Below the pieces are notes generated by a model that saw only the letters and a program-made list of their open reading frames with translations, was not told the DNA's origin and ran no database searches. A stretch of 64,000 nucleotides of DNA, taken from assembly GCF_003466125.1 (NCBI RefSeq), contig NZ_QSOC01000002.1:62001-126000 (forward strand). The letters are read 5' to 3'. The translations under genes and the position numbers were made by a program. Of this stretch, positions 26,806 through 36,255 are shown piece after piece (positions within the stretch are counted from its first letter, which is position 1; each line of letters opens with the position of its first letter). This stretch comes from Collinsella sp. TM10-22 (GTDB lineage Bacteria; Actinomycetota; Coriobacteriia; Coriobacteriales; Coriobacteriaceae).

Positions 26806-27855
26806 CTATATTCCCGCCCAATCGATAAAAATTTCCTCACGAAGCCGCCGTTCGAGCTCCTGCTGCCGCGGCGTCTTGTCTTTCAGCGGCACATCGAGAT
26901 AGGACATGATGAGTTCCATCACTACGCGGAAGGCATCGGAGTCAACCAGCTGGCCATAGGTCATCAGAACGACGGGATATCCCATCGCTTGCAAGGCCGT
27001 CGTTCGATCGGAGTCCGAGATCTTGGATTCTATGGATCCATGAATGGCTTTACCTTGACATTCAACCAGGCACTCTCGGCTGCCGTCCTTATTTGCCAGC
27101 AGGATATCGGCATAGCGCCTATCAAGCCCCGAAATCAGACGGGCACTGCGCGTCATACGAATCTCAACGTTATTGGTAAGGCGCAGCCCTTCACCGCCGC
27201 GCAACCTCGAAAGACCAAACAGCATCGAAGCCTGGACCTCGAGCGGCGATGCCGCCACCCCCGTAACGCATTTTGCGGCACGTGTGAACGATTTAGCACC
27301 GCGAAGCCCTCGGATCTTATCGACGTACTCTGCAAGTTCAGAGAGCTCAATCAAGGGAGGTCGTTTCCACAAGTCCGTTGGATTCCCCGAGGCATCCTTT
27401 ACGTTTTCCCAGCCCAGCCGGGCATCGCCCCATCGGTCCCCGTATGTCTGTTCAAGCGCCGACTTTACCTGAGACGCAATCTTGCACACGGCAAAGGTGC
27501 CGCACATCTCATACATGCACATGATCAGTCGCTCGTTTGAGACCGAGGAGGCCAATGTCAGCAAGGTAAAGAGCGGGGACGCGATATCGAGGCCAAACTC
27601 TGTCTGCCGCACGGAGCCAAACGGCCTCTCCCCGTTCCAAACATGCCTGACGATGCGATCGCCCTTACGTCCGCAGCTGCCCTGCGCCATAACGTGCAAC
27701 GGGGTGCCCAGGAAATGCTTGACGAGTGGGTGCTCACAAAGATGCTCCCTGCGCGGATCATCCGCAGAATCGGGCAGGTCTGGCATTATTGCCAAGACCT
27801 GTGGAGGTATCCGGTGATACCGAAAGGCAGATATGTCGCACAGCATGTCGTCCAT
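26806..27855 (-). CDS. Predicted PD-(D/E)XK-like nuclease family protein, member 1
   Basis: 349 residues from ATG 27855 (MDDMLCDISAFRYHRIPPQV). A longer open frame to 28215 overlaps the divergent peptidase gene and is unlikely. After an N-terminal recognition-like part, the C-terminal half has SPLEVQASMLFGLSRLRGGEG, then RRYADILLANKDG and RECLVECQGKAIH, then TTALQAMGYPVVLMTYGQL. The order D...ExQ with a following alpha-beta unit resembles very-short-patch-repair or DUF559-type nuclease folds. The protein at 36256 has the same order of blocks. The nuclease reading is inference; the active-site lysine is not certain. Could act in DNA repair or defence. Confidence 0.55.
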   Translation of the reverse strand: MDDMLCDISAFRYHRIPPQVLAIMPDLPDSADDPRREHLCEHPLVKHFLGTPLHVMAQGSCGRKGDRIVRHVWNGERPFGSVRQTEFGLDIASPLFTLLTLASSVSNERLIMCMYEMCGTFAVCKIASQVKSALEQTYGDRWGDARLGWENVKDASGNPTDLWKRPPLIELSELAEYVDKIRGLRGAKSFTRAAKCVTGVAASPLEVQASMLFGLSRLRGGEGLRLTNNVEIRMTRSARLISGLDRRYADILLANKDGSRECLVECQGKAIHGSIESKISDSDRTTALQAMGYPVVLMTYGQLVDSDAFRVVMELIMSYLDVPLKDKTPRQQELERRLREEIFIDWAGI

Positions 27856-28009
27856 GAAGGGTACGTACCCACTACGTCGTTTGTGAGCCCGCTCGGACGG
27901 CAAACGCGATGGCTCCGCCTGCGAACGGTAAATACCGCCACGCGCGCGCCGCGGATCTCTCAGGAGGCTCACAATCAGTTTGGAAAGCAGACTAATTGTG
28001 AGGTTGCAT

Positions 28010-29230
28010 ATGGTTGATGAGGACTTTGCCCGGCGGCTTGCGCAGGACCCTGTGAAGGTTGACAGCTCAGACCCGGGCGCATATGAGGACGAGATTGAGC
28101 GCTTCATTAAGAGGCTCATTGAGCAGCAGCTGGCACAACTTGATAGTTCTGCGCTCGATGCCGTGCAGATTGAGGAGCTCGAAGTGCTCCCCGGACGCCG
28201 CAACCTCATGGTCACCGCGCCCGGTTTGAGCGACGAGCCGCGGCTGGTCTATATCTGCCATATGGATACCGTCACCTTGGGTGATGGTTGGGACGCGGAC
28301 ATTCCGCCGCTCGAAGCGATCGTGCGGGACGATAAGCTCTATGGCCGCGGTACCTGCGACATGAAGGGTGGCTTGGCCTGCGCCATTGCCGCGATTGTCC
28401 ACGTACTCGAGCGCATAGCGACAAGCGGCGAGCTGACCCGCCGTGGCTTCTCACTCATCTGCTCGGTCGACGAGGAGGACTTTATGCGCAGCTCCGAGGC
28501 CGCCATCGATTCCGGCTGGATCGGCTCGCGCGAATGGGTGCTGGACACCGAGCCCACCGACGGGCAGATTCAGGTGGCGCACAAGGGGCGCACGTGGTTC
28601 GAAATTGAGATGGCCGGCGGCACGGCGCATGCGAGTCAGCCTTGGAAGGGTGCAGACGCCGTCGCCGCCATGGCCGAGGTCGTGTGTTCGCTTCGCCATG
28701 CGTTCGCGGCGCTGCCCGTGCATGATGAGCTGGGGCCTTCGACCATTACGTTTGGACAAATCGAGGTCGGCTATCGCCCCTACGTCGTGCCCGACCACGC
28801 CAAGGTCTGGGTCGACATGCGCCTGACGCCGCCGACCGATACGGCCGCCGCGACACGCATGGTGGAGCAGGCCATCACCGCTGCCGAAGCTGCGGTTCCC
28901 GGCTGTCACGGCAGCTATGTTGTGACGGGCGATCGCCCCGCCATCGAGCGCGACCCGAGCTCTCCCCTTCTAGCCGCACTCAAGCGTGCCGCCGATGACG
29001 TGACGGACGTGGACACGACCGTCGGCTTCTTTACCGGCTACACCGACACCGCCGTCATTGCCGGCAAGACGGGCAACCGCAATTGCATGAGCTACGGCCC
29101 CGGCTCATTGGCACTCGCGCACAAGCCCAACGAATATGTTCCCCACGCCGATATCGTTCGCTGCCAGAACGTGCTGATCGCGCTTGTCGATAACACGCTC
29201 TGGGACGCGAGCAACCAAGTTGGGGCATAA
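28010..29230 (+). CDS. M20-family metallopeptidase (ArgE/DapE-type)
   Basis: About 406 residues from ATG 28010, preceded by GAGG. Metal-ligand motifs are YICHMDTVTLG, YGRGTCDMKGG and CSVDEEDFMRSSEA; the ending GPGSLALAHKPNEYV fits the C-terminal histidine site. Family members hydrolyse amide bonds, including deacetylation of amino acids, desuccinylation and dipeptide cleavage. Here the substrate is open; it resembles the YgeY/ArgE/DapE group. The gene following at 29270 is 39 bases downstream and probably co-transcribed. Confidence 0.88.
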   Translation: MVDEDFARRLAQDPVKVDSSDPGAYEDEIERFIKRLIEQQLAQLDSSALDAVQIEELEVLPGRRNLMVTAPGLSDEPRLVYICHMDTVTLGDGWDADIPPLEAIVRDDKLYGRGTCDMKGGLACAIAAIVHVLERIATSGELTRRGFSLICSVDEEDFMRSSEAAIDSGWIGSREWVLDTEPTDGQIQVAHKGRTWFEIEMAGGTAHASQPWKGADAVAAMAEVVCSLRHAFAALPVHDELGPSTITFGQIEVGYRPYVVPDHAKVWVDMRLTPPTDTAAATRMVEQAITAAEAAVPGCHGSYVVTGDRPAIERDPSSPLLAALKRAADDVTDVDTTVGFFTGYTDTAVIAGKTGNRNCMSYGPGSLALAHKPNEYVPHADIVRCQNVLIALVDNTLWDASNQVGA

Positions 29231-29269
29231 TAAGCCGCGAACAAACCGACTCGCGCGTTAGGACCGCCC

Positions 29270-29968
29270 ATGAAAGCACTTCCGTTTCCCTGCATCCGCC
29301 CAGCCCAGGATCGCGTGCTCGAAGCGCTGCCGCAGATGGGCGGCATCCTGAGTGGCAACGACGCCCTGCGCGACGCCATTGCCGACGGGCTCATGCTCAA
29401 AGATCCGGGCTCGGCATATTACGTGTACGAATGCTCCGGAGAGCCAGGGCGCGTGACGGGCGTTGTGGCGATTTGCCCGGTCAGCGTGCTGGCGGGCGAC
29501 GACGCGGCCTGTGACGGCGACGCGGCCTCCGCAGATGTAGCAGCGGCCGCCCGTGCAATCACCGAGCTTAAGGTGCAGCCTCGCCCTGTAACGCTTGCTT
29601 ACGAAGCCTCGCCCGTCATGGATATCATCCTCGGCGCCGCCAAAGAGGGCGCGTCGCTCTATGCCGTCACCGACCCCGCCGGCATTACGCATCGCGTGTG
29701 GGAGGTCAAACGCAATGACGCCGTTGCCGCCATCCACGCTATGCTCGACCAGGCACCGGAGCCTGCCCCCGCAGACGATCCGGCCTATGTCGCCGCGTTG
29801 GCAGGGGCGGCACAGCTCTTGGCAGACGAGGCCCGCGCGGCCGGCACCTACACGGGCAAGGAGCCGTTCAACTTTGTCATTTCCGTGCTGTTCCCCGCCG
29901 CGCAGGTCGCAGGCGGCGCGCCGCAGGTTCCAACGGGTCTGCTCACTCACCAGATTGCACGATACTAG
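29270..29968 (+). CDS. DUF1015-like protein, short form
   Basis: A 232-residue protein with features of the DUF1015 family: LMLKDPGSAYYVYECSG, LYAVTDPAGITHRVWEVK, and the later NFVISVLFPAAQV. Typical members have about 400 residues, so this one lacks large parts and may be a shortened lineage-specific form. Function of the family is unknown. ATG at 29270. It shares a strand with the M20 peptidase and ends before a strong terminator at 30015. Confidence 0.65.
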   Translation: MKALPFPCIRPAQDRVLEALPQMGGILSGNDALRDAIADGLMLKDPGSAYYVYECSGEPGRVTGVVAICPVSVLAGDDAACDGDAASADVAAAARAITELKVQPRPVTLAYEASPVMDIILGAAKEGASLYAVTDPAGITHRVWEVKRNDAVAAIHAMLDQAPEPAPADDPAYVAALAGAAQLLADEARAAGTYTGKEPFNFVISVLFPAAQVAGGAPQVPTGLLTHQIARY

Positions 29969-30014
29969 CAGGACTTAAACGCTTAGCGCAAAGACTCGGC
30001 AGTCCAACAAACGA

Positions 30015-30057
30015 AGGGCGGAGATGCAATGCCAGCGCATGCATCTCCGCCCCTTTT
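30015..30057 (+). terminator. Intrinsic terminator after the DUF1015-like gene
   Basis: Stem GGGCGGAGATGCA paired with TGCATCTCCGCCC, followed by CTTTTGC. It also separates this unit from the convergent phosphatase genes. Confidence 0.8.
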
Positions 30058-30100
30058 GCATCGAGCAAGTATGTCGGCGACCCGTATCGTCACGCCTGCG

Positions 30101-30736
30101 TTACCCGCGCTGTGGACCCGCTGCCGCCGTCAACGGCTCAAGACCCAGCTCACGCGCATAATCTTCCTGCGTAAAGACTTCAACCAGCTCAAACGTTTCG
30201 GTCGCATCGTCAAACGCAAAGTGCAGCACCGAACAGTTGCCCGGCACACGCTCGCGCTCGTCGGCCGCCGCTCCCCTCACATGATCCAAAAACTCCTTGA
30301 TGGCCGAGGCGTGGCTCACCGCGAGCACGCACGAATGGTCCGGGCGTCGCATCAGATCGGTCAACGTCGCCACCATGCGCTCACGCACCCGCATCTGCCC
30401 CTCGCCGCCAAACTGGCGATAGAAGTCACGCCACGGACGCTCGGGCATCAGCATCACGCGCTCGGCCTCAAAGTCGCCAAAGAACCACTCGCGCAGGCCA
30501 TCCAGGCGCTCGTAGGCAAGGCCCGGCCACAGGCTGGCGATGGTCTGCTCCGTGCGATGCAGCGTCGAGGTGTAGGCATGATCGGGCTCAATGCCGCGCG
30601 CTCGCAAGAACATGCCGGCGCGCGCCGCCTGGTCGCAGCCCAACTGCGTAAGCGGCGAATCGCTCCACCCCTGAATGATGCGCTTAAGGTTAAATATTGT
30701 CTGTCCATGACGGACCAGATACAAGTCTTTATTCAT
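30101..30736 (-). CDS. Histidine phosphatase family protein 1
   Basis: A 211-residue phosphoglycerate-mutase-like phosphatase. The catalytic motif LYLVRHGQT is at residues 5-13, and the second histidine appears in VLAVSHASAIKEF. It removes phosphate from small molecules or proteins in the cytoplasm; the substrate is unknown. ATG 30736 follows AAGGACC. It is a close relative of the next gene upstream at 30755, sharing LYLVRHGQT, I-QGW-DSPLT and the ending VSH-SA--EFL, so the pair is a tandem duplication. Confidence 0.88.
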   Translation of the reverse strand: MNKDLYLVRHGQTIFNLKRIIQGWSDSPLTQLGCDQAARAGMFLRARGIEPDHAYTSTLHRTEQTIASLWPGLAYERLDGLREWFFGDFEAERVMLMPERPWRDFYRQFGGEGQMRVRERMVATLTDLMRRPDHSCVLAVSHASAIKEFLDHVRGAAADERERVPGNCSVLHFAFDDATETFELVEVFTQEDYARELGLEPLTAAAGPQRG

Positions 30737-30754
30737 AGGGGGTCCTTCCGTTCG

Positions 30755-31297
30755 TTACCAATCAAGGAGCGAAAACGCCCCGTCGCAATAGCCAAAATGG
30801 AGCACGGCACCGTTGTCGGGCTGCTCTCCCCCGCCAGTCACATACTTAAGAAACTCCTGGCAGGCTGAGCCGTGGGAGACTGCTAACACGCAGTTGTGCT
30901 GCGGTCGGGCCATAATGCGGGACAGCGCCGCGACCATACGCGCCCGAAGCTCGCCTTCCGACTCGCCACCAAAGGCCACCGGATAATCGCCCCAGGGCTG
31001 CGGCGGCATATCGCGATTTGATGTGCCCTCCAGCGTGCCCAGGCGCCACTCGCGCAAATCATCGACCGGCTCTATGGGAAGATCCTCGCCAACGATCAGC
31101 TCGGCCGTGTGGCGCGCCCGACCCAACGGAGACGAATACGCGTGGTCAAAGGAGATGCCGCGCGCCTCAAACGCCGCGCGCGTCGCCAGTGCCTGCTCGC
31201 GCCCGCACTCCGTGAGCGGCGAGTCTTGCCAGCCCTGCAAAATGTTCCGCACGTTAAGCTCGGTCTGCCCATGCCGAACCAAATACAGATCGGACAC
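30755..31297 (-). CDS. Histidine phosphatase family protein 2
   Basis: About 180 residues from GTG 31297 (translated MSDLYLVRHGQTELNVRNI), close behind AGGAGG; a longer frame to 31369 lacks family similarity. Catalytic His in LYLVRHGQT, phosphate-pocket residues in AYSSPLGRARHTAE, and the second His in VLAVSHGSACQEF. Function as for its tandem copy at 30101; the two genes are 18 bases apart and probably co-transcribed. Confidence 0.86.
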   Translation of the reverse strand: MSDLYLVRHGQTELNVRNILQGWQDSPLTECGREQALATRAAFEARGISFDHAYSSPLGRARHTAELIVGEDLPIEPVDDLREWRLGTLEGTSNRDMPPQPWGDYPVAFGGESEGELRARMVAALSRIMARPQHNCVLAVSHGSACQEFLKYVTGGGEQPDNGAVLHFGYCDGAFSLLDW

Positions 31298-31313
31298 ACG
31301 CCCTCCTCTCGCA

Positions 31314-31346
31314 CCACCACAAAGGGGACAGGCACCTTTGCGGTGG
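31314..31346. repeat. REP-like palindrome with GGGGACAGGCACC core, copy 1
   Basis: CCACCACAAAGGGGACAGGC continuing to CACCTTTGCGGTGG, with CCACC-AC and GGTGG arms. The same sequence occurs in inverted orientation at 44266-44298. Confidence 0.75.
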
Positions 31347-31377
31347 CTTGCCGCCGAATCGCGCCGCAACGACGCAA

Positions 31378-32049
31378 CTACACCAGCACGTCGGCAAGCG
31401 GACGCTTGGGCACGTGATGCACCTGCGCCTCGTCGCGCCAGTAATTAATAGAACCGTCGGGGTTGGAATCGATCGCGTCGATAACCTGGGTCTCGGCCGG
31501 CACGCCAAAAGCCATGATCAGCTTGAGCTCATACTTGTCGCCGTCGAGCCCCATCGCATCGATCGCGCGGGGCGTAAAGGCCTTGAACATGCAAGCCGCC
31601 ACCTCAGGCGTTGCGCTGCGCGCGGCGAGCATCATCGTCTGAGCCGCGATGCCCGTGTCGACCTCGGTGATAGGCGCGGCGGGTTTGCCGGGAACGGTGC
31701 GCTCGGCAAGAACTGCAATGTAGCCGGTCGGGCGCTCGCCCTCGGCAGGACCCGGCCAGTCCTTGAGCGCCCCGGCCCATGCGAGCTCGTCAAACACGCG
31801 AGCGCAGTCCTCGGCACCGCTCACCACATGAAAACGCAAGCGCTGAGCATTGGCGCCACAGGGAGCCAGGTGCGCCAGCTCTGCCAGCTCGAGCAAAAAC
31901 TCGCGCGGCACGCGCATGGACTCGTCAAAACGGCGGCATGTGCGGGCGCGACGGATCAGCGCATCAAACGCATCCAGGCCAAGCTTTTCGCAACCCTGCT
32001 TTGCCATCGACTCGGCGCTCAACGGCACCACGGGAACTGCTTCGTTCAT
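31378..32049 (-). CDS. Nitroreductase family protein
   Basis: About 223 residues from ATG 32049 (MNEAVPVVPLSAESMAK). The flavin-binding N-terminal motif is RRARTCRRFDESMRVPREFL, followed by APCGANAQRLRFHVV and a mid-protein TEVDTGIAAQTMMLAARS, as in FMN-dependent nitroreductases. It would use NAD(P)H to reduce nitro compounds, quinones or similar electrophiles. The C-terminus, NPDGSINYWRDEAQVHHVPK, is seen in a subgroup of anaerobe enzymes. Single gene; no partner apparent. Confidence 0.88.
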   Translation of the reverse strand: MNEAVPVVPLSAESMAKQGCEKLGLDAFDALIRRARTCRRFDESMRVPREFLLELAELAHLAPCGANAQRLRFHVVSGAEDCARVFDELAWAGALKDWPGPAEGERPTGYIAVLAERTVPGKPAAPITEVDTGIAAQTMMLAARSATPEVAACMFKAFTPRAIDAMGLDGDKYELKLIMAFGVPAETQVIDAIDSNPDGSINYWRDEAQVHHVPKRPLADVLV

Positions 32050-32282
32050 AGGGACCCCCAAAAAGCCAATTGTTCTTAGGAAAATCTAACCTAAAACGCA
32101 GGCAATAACGAACAGAGCTGCAATGTTCTACACCTGTTGAATAGAAAATCGCAACGTGGGGAACAACGGAAACAAATCGGGGCCTTTGGGTTGCGTTTCG
32201 CCCTCCCCGGCCCATACGCCAGCGCCTTTAGGCGATACTGGTTGTAACGATCGCGGCTTACGCCGCACGGAAAGGAGGCCTC

Positions 32283-32885
32283 ATGGGCATCTTTAAGAAT
32301 GACGACCAACAATCGAGTCTGTTTGGATTTGACGAGAAGAGCATGGCAGGCAAGGCGATTAAAGCCGTGCGCTGGATCTACGCCGCCACGGGTGTCATCG
32401 CGCTCATCGCCGGCATCGCGCTGCTGTTTGCACCCGCTAAGACCCTCGTCTTTTTGACGACCGTACTGGGCTTCTACTTTGTGATCACGGCTGGCGTCAG
32501 GCTGTTCACCGCCATTTTTGAGCCGCTGCTGCCCGCCGGCTGGCGCGTCACGAGCATCCTCGCCAACCTGCTCATCATTCTGGGTGGCGTCATAATCCTG
32601 CGCAATCAGGCCTTCTCGACCGCGACGCTCACCACGCTTGTAGTGGTCGTCGCCGGCTTTGGCTGGATCGTCGAGGGCGTCATGTCGATTCTGGAATCCG
32701 AACTTTCCGCCAACCGCGCCCTCGCCATCCTGAGCGGCGCACTCTCCATCATTGCGGGCATGTTCGTGTTTATCTATCCGCTGTGGTCGGCAAAGATGCT
32801 CGTCATCTTTAGCGGCGCCGCGCTGCTGGTGTTTGGCGTGACACTGATTGTTCGCGCTATTCAATTTGGCAAACTGGTGCGCTAG
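32283..32885 (+). CDS. DUF308 / HdeD-like membrane protein
   Basis: A 200-residue protein with six membrane helices in three pairs, for example IYAATGVIALIAGIALLFAP and ILSGALSIIAGMFVFIYPLW, the repeated DUF308 unit of the HdeD family. HdeD in Escherichia coli is linked to acid resistance; whether that applies here is unknown. ATG 32283 has AAAGGAGG directly upstream. Its stop codon abuts the ATG of the next gene at 32886, so the two are coupled. Confidence 0.85.
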   Translation: MGIFKNDDQQSSLFGFDEKSMAGKAIKAVRWIYAATGVIALIAGIALLFAPAKTLVFLTTVLGFYFVITAGVRLFTAIFEPLLPAGWRVTSILANLLIILGGVIILRNQAFSTATLTTLVVVVAGFGWIVEGVMSILESELSANRALAILSGALSIIAGMFVFIYPLWSAKMLVIFSGAALLVFGVTLIVRAIQFGKLVR

Positions 32886-33368
32886 ATGTCAAAGACGCTT
32901 TTTATTGATGCCGACGCCTGCCCGGTCACGCGCGAGTCGATCGACTGCGCGCGGAGGGCGGGCGTTGCCGTCGTTATCGCCGGCAACAGCACGCAAAACC
33001 TGGAACGCCACATTCGCCGCGACGATCCGCGCGACGCCGAGCATGCGCGTCGGGGCTTTTGGGTCACGACGCTCGATGTGAGTGTGGGAGCCGATAGCGC
33101 CGACTTTGCCATTATTGAGCGCCTGCAGACTGGCGACGTAGTCGTGACGCAGGACATAGGTCTGGCGAGCATGGTGCTCGGACGCGGTGCCGCCGCCATC
33201 GGCGTGCGCGGGCGCGTCTACGACAAAGCGACCATCGATATGCAGCTGTTTATTCGTCACGAAGAAAAGAAGGTGCGCCGCGCTGGCGGTCGCACCCGCG
33301 GGCCGGCAGCCTTCGCCAGCGAAGATCGCGCCCGCTTTAAGCGCAACCTCACCGAGCTGCTACGCTGA
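32886..33368 (+). CDS. DUF188 (YaiI/YqxD) family protein
   Basis: A 160-residue protein with the family pattern: FIDADACPVTRESID at residues 6-20, VTTLDVSVGADSADF, GDVVVTQDIGLASMVL, and the C-terminal RFKRNLTELL. The fold is PIN-like with conserved acidic residues, which hints at nuclease activity, but no function is proven. It begins immediately after the DUF308 gene. Confidence 0.92.
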   Translation: MSKTLFIDADACPVTRESIDCARRAGVAVVIAGNSTQNLERHIRRDDPRDAEHARRGFWVTTLDVSVGADSADFAIIERLQTGDVVVTQDIGLASMVLGRGAAAIGVRGRVYDKATIDMQLFIRHEEKKVRRAGGRTRGPAAFASEDRARFKRNLTELLR

Positions 33369-33370
33369 CC

Positions 33371-33476
33371 AAGGTAGATTTTTGGGATATGCCTAAAAAT
33401 CTACCTTTTTGCTTTGTGTTCGAGAAATGCCCAGGTCATGATGGTAGATTTTAAGGCATTCTCCAAAAATCAACTT
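33371..33476. repeat. Paired hairpin element with GTAGATTTT heads
   Basis: Left unit GGTAGATTTTTGGGATATGC continuing to CTAAAAATCTACC is self-complementary at its ends. The right unit (33443-33476) is a diverged inverted copy. The element touches the stop codon of the metal exporter gene at 33475 and fills the space between two convergent genes. Architecture matches the element at 63760-63867. Confidence 0.75.
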
Positions 33477-34563
33477 AGAGGCCAACGGCGGAGAGCATGA
33501 GGCCCCAGCCGGCACCGATGACGTACATCATGATCAGGAACAGGACGTTTTCGCGGGCGCTGCGATTGGTGCGGAACAGCACCAGGTAGCCCACGCCGGC
33601 AGAGATGAGCGTGCCGGCGAGCATCGGGGCCAGCTGCAGCGCGCCTTCCAGGTACAGTTGCGTGATGACCACACTCGCAGAACAGTTGGGGATCAGGCCG
33701 ACAAGCGCCGAACCCAGGACGGCGAGCGTCTCGTTGCCGCGCAGGAACTGCTCGATTGCGGACTCGCCGAAGGTCTCGAGCACGGCGACCAGAATCAGCG
33801 TCACCAGGAAAATGAATACCGATACCTGCACGGTATGCGAGATGGCGCTGCGGATAATCGACACGGCGGGCGCACCTTCGTGTGAGTGGGAGCGACCGTG
33901 GCCATCATGATGTTCATGCTCGCCCTCATGACCGTGATCGTGGCCATGTCCGTGTTCGTGCTCGTCCTCGTCTTCATCACAGCCGCAATGGTCGCGCTCG
34001 CACAACTCGTGGATGTGGTCGGCGCTCACGCCCGCCTCGGCCACCTCGTCGATGATGTCACCGCCAGTGTGGTCATCGTGCGCGCAGTTCACGTGGGCCG
34101 GGTTGGCCGCGGTTCCCAGCACGGTACGGCGAATCGCCGCATGCGCGCGAGCGTTACGACGCAGGCCGCGAATGGCGGCATCCACGATAAAGCCCGTGAC
34201 CAGCGCGATCAGCGCCTTCGAAGCCAAAAGCATCGCCATGGTCTGCACGGGAACTTGCTCGGCTAGCAACAGCGGCAGCATCTCGTCTGAGGTCGAGAGG
34301 AACACCGCAACCAGCGTGCCCAGCGTCACGACGCGACCGGCGTACAGCGTGGCCGCCATGGCCGAAAAGCCGCACTGCGGCACCATGCCCAACAACGAGC
34401 CAACCACGGGGCCCGCAGCGCCAGCGCGCTTGATGGCGCCGTTAACGCGGTCGCCCGCAACATGCTCGAGCGTCTCGAGCGCAAGGTACGTCACCAACAA
34501 AAACGGCACCAGCGAGAGCGTGTCTTTGCCGGCATCGAGCAGAATATCTATCAGTAAATCCAT
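33475..34563 (-). CDS. Putative 10-TM heavy-metal exporter (ArsP_2-like / putative manganese transporter)
   Basis: A 362-residue membrane protein with about ten helices in two halves (GAAGPVVGSLLGMVPQCGFS early, GSALVGLIPNCSASVVI late; the repeated GxxPxCxxS motif is typical of this permease family). Between the halves lies a cytoplasmic loop rich in His, Glu and Asp with many HxH pairs and CERDHCGC, likely to bind metal. The family is predicted to export manganese or another heavy metal. ATG 34563 with AAGGTTCC upstream. A single gene, not next to the metal-efflux unit at 37.8 kb. Confidence 0.8.
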   Translation of the reverse strand: MDLLIDILLDAGKDTLSLVPFLLVTYLALETLEHVAGDRVNGAIKRAGAAGPVVGSLLGMVPQCGFSAMAATLYAGRVVTLGTLVAVFLSTSDEMLPLLLAEQVPVQTMAMLLASKALIALVTGFIVDAAIRGLRRNARAHAAIRRTVLGTAANPAHVNCAHDDHTGGDIIDEVAEAGVSADHIHELCERDHCGCDEDEDEHEHGHGHDHGHEGEHEHHDGHGRSHSHEGAPAVSIIRSAISHTVQVSVFIFLVTLILVAVLETFGESAIEQFLRGNETLAVLGSALVGLIPNCSASVVITQLYLEGALQLAPMLAGTLISAGVGYLVLFRTNRSARENVLFLIMMYVIGAGWGLMLSAVGL

Positions 34564-34734
34564 GACGGATGGAACCTTTCGTGTCTTTCGGCAGCATTGT
34601 AAAAGTCCTAGCGGTCAACTAGGGTATTGTAGTAGTCCCGGGCGCGGTGCCAATAGTTGCCCATGGTAAACTATCATCTCGCCACAACTCAGTAACCCCG
34701 AGCCGCGCGACGCGGCCCGTCCAAGGAGCAGCCT

Positions 34735-35703
34735 ATGAACGTTTCGCAAGCACTCGAATACGAGCGCCAGCCGTTTATTCCCATGTTTATCTATGGCGAT
34801 CACGGCGCCATGGAGTCCGAGCGCCAGAAGGGCGAGGAGGCCCTTAAGGTGCTCGAAACCGAGTACTTTACCGCCGAGGGCGACCCCGGTTTCGACTTTG
34901 CCACCGTGCGCGACCTAGCCGACCGCAACCGCGACCTGTGCGACCAGATCGGCGAGGCGCGCCTGCGCAACGTGACGCCCGCGACGCTTTCGCGCGGCCT
35001 GTCCGATACCGACACCTGCGCCGCCATCGGCAAGATGCAAAAGCGCACCGCCGCGTCCGTTATGCGCGAGATCCGCGGCGACCGCGACGCGCTCGGCGTG
35101 GCCTACGCCCGTAAGCCCATCCAGGGCACCGTGCTCGGTATCGACATCGAGACCACCGGCCGTGCACCCGAACGCGGTTATATCATCAACGTCGGCTGGG
35201 AGATCATGGAACTCACTAGCGACGCCGTCCCGCATGACGCCGAGGCGCACTACTGTGGCCTGCCCGACATCTACCGCGGCGAAGATGTGCCGCTGTCGAA
35301 TATCCACCACATCACCTGGGACGACATCGACGGCAAAAAGCCATTCCGCGAGAACAAGGAGCTGCAGAAGCAGCTGCTCAAGCTTATGAAGAAGTACCCG
35401 TACATGGCGCATAACGCCGCGTTCGAGGACAGCTGGTTCAAAATTCACCTGGACGGTTACGCCGAGGCGCGCCGTGCCGGCAAGATTATCGTCATCGATT
35501 CGCGCCAGATCTGCCGCAGCCTGGATGCCGACGTCCGCTCGCTCCCCCGCGAGTCCGCCCCCGCCGCGCTCGAGAACTGGGCGCGCCGCCGCGGAACCCT
35601 CGCCGCCGATGCCAACGAGCAGCATCTGGGTCTGGACGACACCGACCTCATGCTCCGCACCGTCCAAGCCGAGTTCAACCTCAAGAACCTATTCGCGAAA
35701 TAA
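34735..35703 (+). CDS. DEDD-type 3'-5' exonuclease domain protein
   Basis: A 322-residue protein. Residues 1-120 are an unrecognised helical region; the exonuclease domain starts at GTVLGIDIETTGR (DxE, near residue 136), followed by YMAHNAAFEDSWFK and the final LGLDDTDLMLR. These are Exo I-III motifs of the DnaQ-like DEDD group. It could act in DNA repair, or on RNA. ATG 34735 with AAGGAGC upstream. A strong terminator follows at 35771. Confidence 0.85.
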   Translation: MNVSQALEYERQPFIPMFIYGDHGAMESERQKGEEALKVLETEYFTAEGDPGFDFATVRDLADRNRDLCDQIGEARLRNVTPATLSRGLSDTDTCAAIGKMQKRTAASVMREIRGDRDALGVAYARKPIQGTVLGIDIETTGRAPERGYIINVGWEIMELTSDAVPHDAEAHYCGLPDIYRGEDVPLSNIHHITWDDIDGKKPFRENKELQKQLLKLMKKYPYMAHNAAFEDSWFKIHLDGYAEARRAGKIIVIDSRQICRSLDADVRSLPRESAPAALENWARRRGTLAADANEQHLGLDDTDLMLRTVQAEFNLKNLFAK

Positions 35704-35770
35704 CCGATCCATCTGCGGGAGCGCCTGCCAGGCACAGCGCAATCCGTCTGGGCGCACCGGCACGCAATAA

Positions 35771-35805
35771 ACTAGGGCGCAGCCTTATGGCTGCACCCTA
35801 GTTTT
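35771..35805 (+). terminator. Intrinsic terminator after the exonuclease gene
   Basis: CTAGGGCGCAGCC pairs with GGCTGCACCCTAG around TTAT, followed by TTTTC. Confidence 0.85.
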
Positions 35806-35851
35806 CATCAAAACAAGCAAATACGCATGCTTCACACAGTCGACAGGTTGG

Positions 35852-36044
35852 CCCACCTACATTTTTCGAGTTGTTCGGCCAGCTGAACCACTAGTCAAGG
35901 CCCCTTGAACCGCAATCGAGCGCTGTAGTCGCCTTAATTTCGCAACCAAGCCCCATTAATCTACCTGAATCAATTCAAATAGGACATTGTAATCGCACCA
36001 TTCGTATAAGAAAAGGCCGAATAACTCAAATTATGTTGGTGAGG
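35852..36044. repeat. MITE-like element with CCACCTACATTTTTCGA end, copy 1
   Basis: The left end CCACCTACATTTTTCGAGTT continuing to GTTCGGCC is complementary to the right end GGCCGAATAACTCAAATTAT continuing to GTTGGTGAGG, with mismatches. A second copy with similar ends lies at 37484-37705, so the gene at 36256 sits between two copies. The remaining bases to 36255 contain a small hairpin CTGGGCG/CGCCCAG at 36049-36072 and nothing else I can name. Confidence 0.65.
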
Positions 36045-36255
36045 CATCTGGGCGGTCGGTTAAACGCCCAGAAGCTACGAACCCGCAACTAAAGTTCACC
36101 AAAAAAGGCGCAGCTGGCAGAAACCTCCCCGGCCGAAGCTGCCCCCCTCAATACGACAGCTCAAAAACCCACCGTTCGCAGAAGATAAGCCGCACCCCAA
36201 TACCGTTGCCCGAAGTTTCGGGCGCATGTGGCGTCCGCTATGCCATCATGCGCGT

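Noticed and set aside
27856..28215. The N-terminal 120 codons of the longer frame for nuclease-like member 1
   Set aside because: Serine- and arginine-rich shadow of the divergent M20 peptidase start; family similarity with member 2 begins at the ATG at 27855.
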